From: Chrysopilus asiliformis | Lineage: Eukaryota; Arthropoda; Insecta; Diptera; Rhagionidae | Assembly (NCBI GenBank): GCA_964034945.1 | Contig: OZ035962.1 | Location: 24,523,530 to 24,587,529, forward strand | Direction of reading: 5' to 3' | Length of the DNA stretch: 64,000 bases | Shown: one piece after another, positions 54,464 through 62,190 of the stretch | How positions within the stretch are numbered: the stretch's first letter is position 1 | Layout of the letters: each line of letters opens with the position of its first letter | Position numbers and translations under genes: made by a program | Notes under the pieces: model-generated | What the model saw: only the letters and a program-made list of their open reading frames with translations | What the model was told of the DNA's origin: nothing | The model's database searches: none

Positions 54464-56135
54464 ATGACGAAATTCCCCTTTTTCCCCGTTTTCAATGACG
54501 AAATTCCCCTCGGTTTTCCCCTATAAAAACAACGAATTTTAAATAAAGAATTCATTTATTAAAACCAAAAATTATTGTCCTCTGGACTCATGTTAAAGTC
54601 TTTTAAGAGAAAAAAGCACAAATTAGGAAATAATTTTATATTTTGGAAAGCTTTAACAAAATACCCGTTAATTGTATTCCCGATAACAACGTCACGGGTC
54701 TCCAACCAAACGTCAAATAAGATATGAAAAGAAGCCGGGATTCACAATTAGATAATAATCAAAGCAAGTCAAAAATGTATAAATCAAGGTAGTTCCTTTG
54801 CTTTCGAGCTTAAAATTATCCTGTCCTCCTTAAATTCGGTAAAAATTATTTCCATATTTTGAATTTAAAAAATATAAAAATAGCAAAAAATGGAAAAAAA
54901 CGAAATCAAGTCGCGACTGGAACTCAATTTTTGTATTCCGGGCACTTTGCCACTGGTCCATGCATCCTTCTGGTGAATATTGGTCGAAATTAGTACATTA
55001 AGCCAAATTTTAAAGATGACCAAGAAATTACCGATTTAATTGATTTTTACATAATTTAAACAAAGCACTTCTGCTGAGTTGCAATTTAATTGAAAATATA
55101 TTTCAGAAATCCGAAAAACGAACAAAAAATATGTGTCAATGAACTATCATGGAAACTACTTTCCATCAAAGTCTTTTAAAGTAGTTTAAAGTAATTAGTT
55201 TGAATAAGTTGAGAAATGGTATTTTTTAATGTGCTTTTTTCAAAGCGGTTAAAAAGTACACTGAAAAATCGGTTAAACGTACATTCCAAAGCCATTTTAA
55301 AGTGCTTTCGTTTAAAAGATTGGTGTGTACTTTACAATTGTAATACGATCATTATAAAGTGGCAAATGCCTAAATATGGGCATTTCCTTACCTCTTTACC
55401 TTTGCCTAAGCTTGGAATTGGATTGTAATTGTTTTTAGTTATTTGTATTTCTACTTTTCCGTAATTTTTATACTCGTATGGTGAAACCAAAGGGTATATT
55501 AGATTTACCTTACCGTTTGTAACGCCAAGATCCCGTCATCACACAAAAAAATGAATTACACCAGTGTGTTTAGAATGATGAAAAAAGTTGAATTTAGCAT
55601 GTCCGTCCATCCGTCTGTGGCGCGGATTGCGGGCGCACGGATTGAGCTACAGACTTGAAATTTTGCGGGGATTCGTTTTTCGTAAAATGCAAGGCTAAGT
55701 TCGTTAATGGTCAAAAATGGACTATTAGGGGAGGGGGTACCCCCCATACGAACGAAAACGATTTTTGCGAATATCTCAAAAACGGTGCATCTTATCAAAA
55801 AAATCCAAGAACAAAAGTTATTTAGGCTATGATTCTACATAAAACTCTCATACATCAAAATTCGATTGGAATCAATTTTAAAAAATCTTATTGGAAAGTT
55901 TGACTTCAAAGTGGAATTTTGGTACAAGTGTTCGAATTTTGATACGAATATCACCATACGGGTTTTGCCAGATTGGCAATTATAGCTTTTGTTATGTTTT
56001 AAAACTATTTCGGATTTATTTGAAAGGCGAAGATTTTCCCCTCTTTTTGAAGCGTTTTCCCCTTTTCCCCTATTATCAATTTTTATAGTCAAATTCCCCG
56101 CAAAAAGGGGAATTCCCCTCGATATAGCATCACTG
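54424..56135. mobile_element. Non-autonomous hAT (1712 bp) inserted in pol, with nested repeat
   Basis: TIRs CAGTGATGCTAT / ATAGCATCACTG (12 bp perfect) with an exact 8-bp duplication. Subterminal regions at both ends carry repeated AATTCCCC / TTCCCC motifs ('gacgaaattcccc' twice on the left, 'aaattccccgc' and 'ggaattcccct' on the right), probable transposase-binding sites. There is no transposase; short ORFs at 55216-55428 are not supported. A family F Helentron-like copy (55466-55996) lies inside. Its insertion puts a TGA within the first codons of the hAT in the pol frame, cutting pol off from gag. Confidence 0.95.
55466..55996 (+). mobile_element. Helentron/DINE-like element, family F copy 3 (cargo of hAT)
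   Basis: 'tactcgtatggtgaaaccaa', 'gcatgtccgtccatccgtct', 'acggattgagctacagactt', 'tcaccatacgggttttgcca' and 'gcaattatagcttttgttat' follow the order of 4704-5302 and 26296-26878. The microsatellite is contracted to about 15 bp and the stem-loop has lost its 5' outer bases. This copy looks older than its hAT host's insertion into the retrotransposon. Confidence 0.8.
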
Positions 56136-56465
56136 GGTTGAGCTGATGTTGAAAGAACTAGAATTGATTTCGGATATATTGGAGGGTGTATTGAATATGC
56201 GAGCTTTCGCTAGCTCATATTCGCGGAGGCGGATATGATAGGGCTTTAGGGGTCGAAGTTTTGGTTTATGGGTGGCGACTAGTGATTCTGAAGATGTTTG
56301 GTGGTCTTGGGATGTGTCAGTGCTTAGTTGGAGCGGAAGCTGTTGTTGCTGCTTGCGCTCTTCTGTCCGTTTTTTGAAGAGCACAACTGACATTGGTTTT
56401 TGTATATGCCTTTCGCACCACAACCATAACAAAATATAGTCGGAGGTTTTTCGCAATTCATCCAA
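56136..56465 (-). pseudogene. pol N-terminal frame, separated from pol by the hAT
   Basis: An open frame in the -1 register relative to gag, overlapping the last ~140 bases of gag and running to the hAT junction, where it meets TGA one codon into the hAT. It is rich in Gln, Ser and Thr with a basic segment (KPKLRPLKPYHIRLREYELA), a linker between nucleocapsid and protease. Its register matches the pol frame on the other side of the hAT when one copy of the 8-bp duplication is counted. Confidence 0.8.
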
Positions 56466-58057
56466 ACATGGTTATCGCCACAGTTCCAACATTCTAGAGG
56501 ACGTTTTGGTGTATTGATAGCTGCGACTTCAGAATCATGTTCTGGTAAACAATTTTGGGAAATGTCTTGACTCTCTATTTGAATTTCCGACACATTTCGT
56601 TTTGTTAGAGTCGGGAAAGTCCTATAACGGGAATTTTCATACTTCGAAAGATTCTGTTTTCGGAGCTCATCGAAATAATACTCCTTTTTCAGGCAAAGTT
56701 CGCGGAGATGGGTCACGTTATAAACTGTTTGGTACAGCAAGTCACCCTTAAACTCTGGTCTTAAGTTCTTTTGCAAAATCTTCAATAAGTCCCTCTCGCT
56801 GATTCTTTCCCTTAATCGATCACTTAACCCGGTAATGGCATCGTAAAATTGGTCAAAAGATTCACCTTCCCTCTGCTTACGAGCTTTAATCATGTCGATC
56901 ATATCATCGTCGGTTCGGTGATCTCTATATTTGATCAACAAGGCAGTTTTGAGACCAGGCCAGTTGATCTCTCCTATCTGTTCTCTTTTATGGAAATGCC
57001 AGAACCAGCTTAACGCACTTCCAGATAGCAACATATTCATGTTTTCTGTCAAACGACGAAAATCATTTCCAAGAGTTTGCCTAGTTAAAACTTCTGCTCG
57101 ATAGATAAACTCTTCGACCGGCATTTTGTTAATATCGCCGTTAAAGCATAGATTCCAAGATTTAATTATCGAACAGGTTTTATGGATCTCCGTTCCCAGA
57201 TTTAGAGCTAAGTTAGGATTCGACGGAGGTGGCGCTGCATAGGAGCGGTGAACAGACGGGGGTGGAACAGCAGTGTTGAAGTTAGGTAAAGGATTTGGGA
57301 CTGTATGCGAGGATCTAGATGAAGAGGCTGCAACATTGTGAACATCTTGCCTTAAATTACTATTGATGTTAGAGGCTCTATAATTAGATTCGATTCTTAC
57401 AGGACGTTCAGGGGGTGTCTCGAATGACGGGGGTAGTTGTGAGCGTGTATTGTTCATATTCAAGTTTCTAAACCCTTCATTCATCAACTGAAACATTTCT
57501 TCTCGAATTAGGAGCAATGTAGAGGATTGGTTTTGAAGTAGCATGTTGCGGATGACGTTCATGTCGATGTGTTGGGACTGGTTAACTTCCGGGGACTCTA
57601 AAGCTGAAGCTTCGTCTTCAGCGACCAGACGACCTCTAGCAACCGGTCGCGGTGAAGTCGAAGGAATTGTGGCTGATTGATTCTGAAGGACGTTATTGGT
57701 AGCGATTGACTCGACTGGAGCTTGGACGGGATCTCTCGGTGTTTCTGAAGGATCTCTCAATGGCTCTTGAGAAGAGCTTGGATTTGCAGAAGATCTAGCG
57801 GTCAAACTACGAGTCATTCGTGGTTCCAAATCTCGCGGTTGGTGAGTTGGTTTCACGTCTTTTAACCGGCATACTTGACGGCATTGAGGACACGTATTCA
57901 TACTTTTAAACCACGTTCTTATACAACGCTCATGGAATAAATGCTCACACGGAGTACGGACTACTTCCTCCGGTGGAACCAAGATTTCCATGCAAATAGA
58001 GCAGGTAGGCTCTGATAACCTGGACAAGTCGTCCGTGCTACGATGGACAGCCATCAT
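56324..58057 (-). CDS. gag: gag with N-terminal RING-H2 finger and nucleocapsid zinc knuckles
   Basis: 577 codons from the ATG at 58057 (a second ATG follows at once). Residues 19-59 form a complete RING-H2 pattern: Cys19-x2-Cys22-x14-Cys37-x-His39-x2-His42-x2-Cys45-x10-Cys56-x2-Cys59, with the Ile-Cys-Met and Trp49 expected of E3 ligases. A Pro/Ser/Asn-rich linker (70-285) follows, then a capsid-type region (about 290-465, including the 'KYRDHRTDDDMIDMIKARKQ' and 'GESFDQFYDAI' segments typical of retrotransposon gag), a basic stretch, and a nucleocapsid with one near-CCHC knuckle (Cys523, Cys526, His530, Cys535, spacing one short) and a second Cys cluster lacking the His (Cys543, Cys546, Cys556, Cys559). 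It forms the particle and packages RNA. A ubiquitin-ligase-like finger on gag is unusual; a role in ubiquitination is inference. Confidence 0.93.
   Translation of the reverse strand: MMAVHRSTDDLSRLSEPTCSICMEILVPPEEVVRTPCEHLFHERCIRTWFKSMNTCPQCRQVCRLKDVKPTHQPRDLEPRMTRSLTARSSANPSSSQEPLRDPSETPRDPVQAPVESIATNNVLQNQSATIPSTSPRPVARGRLVAEDEASALESPEVNQSQHIDMNVIRNMLLQNQSSTLLLIREEMFQLMNEGFRNLNMNNTRSQLPPSFETPPERPVRIESNYRASNINSNLRQDVHNVAASSSRSSHTVPNPLPNFNTAVPPPSVHRSYAAPPPSNPNLALNLGTEIHKTCSIIKSWNLCFNGDINKMPVEEFIYRAEVLTRQTLGNDFRRLTENMNMLLSGSALSWFWHFHKREQIGEINWPGLKTALLIKYRDHRTDDDMIDMIKARKQREGESFDQFYDAITGLSDRLRERISERDLLKILQKNLRPEFKGDLLYQTVYNVTHLRELCLKKEYYFDELRKQNLSKYENSRYRTFPTLTKRNVSEIQIESQDISQNCLPEHDSEVAAINTPKRPLECWNCGDNHVWMNCEKPPTIFCYGCGAKGIYKNQCQLCSSKNGQKSASSNNSFRSN
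56369..56375 (-). promoter_or_regulatory. Probable -1 ribosomal frameshift site A AAA AAC
   Basis: On the - strand the heptamer AAAAAAC reads as A AAA AAC in gag codons (..TCA AAA AAC GGA..), the classic X XXY YYZ slip sequence. The -1 frame it leads into is the pol frame, open through 56136. It lies 45-51 bases before the gag stop, within the gag/pol overlap. A downstream stem was not worked out. Confidence 0.75.
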
Positions 58058-58735
58058 AAAAAATTGTATCTAAGTTAATTTGGTACTAAAATCACAGCAC
58101 CGTCTAAAGATAATTAGCGAAATAGATATGTGAAGAAAAATCCACATGCAAAATGGATTGAATCAGTAATAACGATATTAGTTTTTTTTTTTCTCAGTAT
58201 CATAACTCCTAGACTCCCTGTGCGCTCTAAACCCTTTTAAATCACATCGTACGAGTCTTTGGTGAATTTAAATTTACAGTATTTTAAAATTGATCTCAAA
58301 TTAAACAAAAAAAAAAAAATCCAACTGAATAATGTTCAAGAAAATTTGAAGAGTTGATCGCGGTCATGACCACAGCTGTCTTCACCATGATATGATATCC
58401 GGCGAGCCGCTTCTCAAATCTCTTAAACATGTCGGTATATTACTAATGTCTAATCTATTTCATTTTGACAAAGCTTGTGTGAATGTAAAAATCTTTCATC
58501 GGTCTTATTCTAGCATATTGTTACTGATAACTTATCTCCAGGTAAGATATCCAGATGATCGAAGTTTACATCAACAAACCAATCAGCACGAAATCGACAG
58601 ACATAATTTCCAAACAGAAATGTAAAGCTAAGAAAAGTTGAGTAGGTCGATGATCCCTTACAAAAAAAAATGATGCTAAATATTACTGTGAAACAATTGT
58701 GGATGCGCCTTAAGTAACTCGAGAGTCACCTTCTG
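58058..58735 (-). other. Element 5' leader between primer site and gag
   Basis: About 680 bases with no long ORF in the sense direction. The + strand ORF at 58392-58625 is antisense and unsupported. Likely carries the packaging signal. Confidence 0.6.
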
Positions 58736-58753
58736 GCCCCACGTTGGGCGCCA
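58736..58753 (-). promoter_or_regulatory. Primer-binding site for tRNA-Lys
   Basis: The sense strand reads TGGCGCCCAACGTGGGGC, an 18-base complement to the 3' end of tRNA-Lys1,2 (the CCA is paired by TGG), three bases from the 5' LTR. It primes minus-strand DNA synthesis. Confidence 0.92.
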
Positions 58754-58756
58754 TTT

Positions 58757-60802
58757 TGTTAGAGCTGCTGTCTTATAGGCTTCGTTTTATATGTATATAT
58801 GTATATACTTGCGTGTATGGATAGCCAACGTACTGCACACGTGGAAATTTCAAGCTAGCCCGCGGTTCGGGGGGTGGGATCTTGTACGCTAACTAGCCAA
58901 ACAGCCCCATACAAAAAAATGTGTGCAACGGAAAAAAAAAGGACTAAAAGCGAACGGCATTACTAAAATGGGTTTCACCTCAACCCGGATGTGATTTCCG
59001 GCTCTCCCGATGTCGTCGAGAGCCTGCCCTACCCTGCCGTGACTTCGGGATTTCTCCTACTCCCTTCTCCTGATCTGCGAAGTCCCCTGTAGGGTTTCAG
59101 AGCGACGCGGGAGTCAAGGACGAATTAAATTAAGCGCACTTTATCATGATTACTATATCATGATCACGAATCCGAAAAGAAAAACAGGTCCATATGATAT
59201 CAAAACGTTACAAATTTATTTAGAGGAAAAAATAAAATGTTCGATCATATTCTCAATTAAACTTTCAAAAACAATTCTTAACGAAATTCAAGAAAAAAAA
59301 ATGAGAATTCACTCACGAGATGCGAAAATATTCTTAGAATTTAGTATTACTAAATCTTATAACTAAAGCCCGTATTATTTAAATTTAGGTATATAAAAAT
59401 ATAAAAAAATGCATAGTAACACAAGAAAATTAATTCACTTGATCAATAAAAAAATGCAATATTCGTATAAATACCTTAAAATCCAAATTGTCGCTGCTTA
59501 CGTCAGATCTGGCGTCTGGAGCGTTTGCTGGAATCTTAATTTTAACTTTCTTGTGTTTTTTTTATAATAATAAATTTTCGTTATAAACTTTACGTGAATT
59601 CACTTTTTTTTTTATGTAACATTAGATGAAATTTTAAATTAATTGGCCATCAAAGTTTTAAAATTTAAACTAAATCAAAAAAAAACAAAACTAATTTAGG
59701 CCGTAAACTTTTGATAAAAAAAAAAAAATCTTAGATTAATTTAGAAATAATTAGCTTTAAATTTTAGATAGTTTTAAATTTTAGATAGTTTTAAGTTTTA
59801 GATAGTTTTAAGTTTTAGATAGTAGATTTTTTTTTAGTTTAATTTAGCAATTCATTATTTAGAATCTAGAATTAGATTTAGTTTAATTTATCTAGATTTT
59901 CGAATACTTAGACAATTTTTTTCTTTTGAAAAAAAGACAAAGCTTCTCGCTGGTTCCACGTCGATTCAGGAGGGAATTGTAACCGTGTTTTTTTTTTTTG
60001 TAGCCGTTCGAAAAGAAAACGCAATCTTGGGAAATTCACGTTGGTCGCGTTATGGATTCCTTAGCGAATTTGAAACGTGTATTCCTTCCGCTTTTCTGCA
60101 ACAAAAATCGGCTCTCGGGTTTCGCAAAGACGAAAAAACATTCGCCGACTTGGAGATGATTTTCCAAAGCTTCCTTTTTGGAGGTTTGACTCCCACAAAA
60201 AAAACGCAAATAAAAGGAACCCCTGGAAAAGAGGAGAAAATTTTCTTCACTGCACAAAAGACCACGTTTTTTCTTTTTTTTTCATACCTTGAAAGGGGTT
60301 CCCCTCTTCTTGAAAATTTTTGCTCGTTGATCCGATGCTTCACACGAGAACAAAATCCAAAGGATTTACAAAATCTTTAAGTCCGAATTTTAATCGGAAA
60401 ATTCTTTAAAATTTCTTTCCGTTTTTTTTTTTATTGTTTTAAATATGTATATTCGACTATTTTCTGGACAAATACGTCCAGCAAAATCACTACCGAATCG
60501 GTCGAAGTCGATGAGCAAAAAGGCTGAAATTTCGTTTTTGGAAATTCGAGATATCTTTGGAATTTAGGTCCTACAAAGAAAACTGGTTGTACCGTATTTT
60601 TTTCCAGCAGAGATTCTATGGATTCAGAATCACCACACTTGTTTAAAACAATACAAGTCATATGGTGGGCTACCGTAGTGAAGAGGACGATAGGGGAAAA
60701 TCCAGTGAATTTGGAACAATTATTTTTGAAATTCCGAGTATACCCTAGCTGAGGTGTTTTTTTTTTGTTAAAAATTATGTGCGAAAAAAGGTGGCCGCAA
60801 CA
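58757..60802 (-). repeat. 5' LTR (2046 bp)
   Basis: Same termini and sequence as 49189-51232 apart from three homopolymer length changes. On the - strand this is the upstream LTR and should hold the promoter. TATA-like runs exist near 58793-58812 (plus view), close to its inner end, but I could not fix a start site. Confidence 0.95.
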
Positions 60803-60806
60803 AGTC
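60803..60806. repeat. Target-site duplication AGTC (right)
   Basis: Direct repeat of 49185-49188. Confidence 0.9.
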
Positions 60807-61497
60807 AGACATAAAAGAAGGAAGTTTTTTTTCCAAAGATCTTAACGTTATTTTTGTAATTTTAAATTTTTAATATTCGTTTATTGATGTATATTTGGGG
60901 AAATAAATTGTTAGTCAGATGAAAATATTCAGGAGATTCTGCACATTTAGCAGGTTTTCTTATTTCAATTGGTGAGGACAGGACTCGGGCGATGTGGAAT
61001 AAGAAACTGTCCATTAAATTCGTCGCATTTTTTTTTGCTTTTCAAACACCCTCTTCCCTCTAGACACGCTTTCATGGGATTTTTACTTTCCTCTGTCAAA
61101 CTTTTCAATCAAATTATTTTTTCCTCCATGTTTTAACGAAAAATTCTAATATTATTTTTTTCTTTTCCTTTCAGGTAAGCATATTCAATATTTTCGCTGT
61201 ATTCCAATTAAAAAATAAGAGCAGTAAGTTAGTATTAATAACTTTTAAGCATAAAATATGCATCGCAAGTAACACAAGAGGTCGCGGCGACCATAAAGTC
61301 AATGAATTGGGGTGAGTTTGGGGGGTTTTTTTTTGTGGAGGTGATGTCTGCGTTTAGTTTAACCCAAATTTGAAAAATTTCATGAAAATTGGTTAACTCA
61401 GAGTTTAGTAATAAAAAAGGCTTCAGAGATATGCGAAAAGCGAGACATATGAAAGTTGCTTGAAAATTTCGAACCTTGTGAGATGAAGGGGTTGGCG
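60807..61497. other. No gene seen; contains ratchet-like motif
   Basis: Right flank of the LTR element, AT-rich. 61262-61305 resembles the 6489 MITE terminus. A G-run of over 20 bases begins near 61498. Confidence 0.45.
61148..61183 (+). promoter_or_regulatory. Candidate recursive splice site (ratchet point)
   Basis: A pyrimidine tract 'ttttttcttttcctttcag' is joined directly to 'gtaagc' (junction 61174/61175). Same arrangement and strand as 8865/8866, and downstream of the host exon donor at 32762, so it could divide that intron. Use is not proven. Confidence 0.6.
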
Positions 61498-61522
61498 GGG
61501 GGGGGGGGGGGGGGGGGGGGGG
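61498..61522 (+). repeat. G-run of about 25 bases
   Basis: Nearly pure G from the end of 'ggttggcggg' to 'ggaaggagg'. Can form G-quadruplexes and is prone to length error in sequencing. Confidence 0.9.
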
Positions 61523-61617
61523 AAGGAGGTGGGCAGTCTGGATTTTAAAGAAATCTGGCCACTTTAGTCTTATATTTTTTTTTATTTTTTAAGGCTTTTA
61601 TTAAAATTTATAATCCT

Positions 61618-61806
61618 TCGTTTAACCCTTCGAAACGAAGGCTTAAAAAGTCGCCATTTTGGCCACTTTTGGTGAGCGAAATTGCACCAAAAGTGAAATG
61701 TGTGAAATTTCATCACTCTAGCTCAAGTAGTTCTTGAGAAATTTAACCACCGTTCGTTACAGTGATGTGTTACGTCATATTCCATCACACCAACGAAGGG
61801 TTAAAG
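61618..61806. mobile_element. Possible MITE bounded by TTTAACCCTTCG
   Basis: Inverted 12-mers 'tttaacccttcg' (about 61622-61633) and 'cgaagggttaaa' (about 61794-61805). The interior includes a relative of repeat K ('aatttcatcactctagctc', 'cttgagaaattta'). No clear target duplication. Confidence 0.45.
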
Positions 61807-61849
61807 GACTGTCGATACGTGGCACTTTTATAGGGTAGGTGGGTCAGAA

Positions 61850-62062
61850 GGGAGGAGGGGGGGGGGGGTTACGAAAAAGCGCGACGTGTTTTATGGACAG
61901 CCCCTACGAAGAAACAAATAGGTGGGGAGTGGGGGGGGGGATTATGAAAAAGCGTGACGTATTTTATGAACAGCCCCTACGAAGAAACAAATAGGAGGGG
62001 GGGGGGGGGAATTATGAAAAAGCGTGACGTATTTTATGAACAGCCCCTACGAAGAAACAAAT
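61850..62062 (+). repeat. Three tandem units of about 75-80 bp, each led by a G-run
   Basis: Each unit reads G-run, '(a)ttatgaaaaagcgtgacgt', 'attttatgaacagcccctac', 'gaagaaacaaatag'. Starts at about 61857, 61931 and 61996. The GCGTGACGT core also occurs alone at 25829. Confidence 0.9.
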
Positions 62063-62067
62063 AATTT

Positions 62068-62190
62068 TTTTAGCGCTGTGTATCAGAAATAAAAGCTAGA
62101 TAAAAGCATAAAAAATCATATAAAAAAAATATTTTTCGCAAAATTTTTTTTATGCATTTTAATAAAAGCTTTTTTTAAATTTTTATTTCT
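62068..62190 (-). repeat. Family G, partial copy 3
   Basis: 'agcgctgtgtatcagaaata' and 'aaaagctagataaaagcata' match the left arm at 10650-10680, followed by AT-rich arm sequence ('ttttaataaaagcttttttt'). Confidence 0.6.

Larger units (their letters stand above)
49189..60802 (-). mobile_element. Gypsy LTR retrotransposon, Osvaldo/Ulysses-like, 11.6 kb
   Basis: Two 2.04-kb direct LTRs with TG...CA ends, a 4-bp AGTC duplication, a tRNA-Lys primer site, gag and pol on the - strand in the order PR-RT-RH-IN (Ty3/Gypsy order), and no env-like ORF. Long LTRs with a tRNA-Lys primer site recall Drosophila Ulysses and Osvaldo; that lineage call is from memory of those elements and needs an RT tree. Without the 1720-bp hAT plus duplication at 54424-56143 the element would be 9.9 kb. 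The coding frames are open, so the hAT is the only obvious lesion. Confidence 0.95.

Noticed and set aside
58520..58555. 'tctccag|gtaaga' as a ratchet site
   Set aside because: It lies in the leader of the young retrotransposon, antisense to it, with a weak pyrimidine tract; unlikely to be a host signal.
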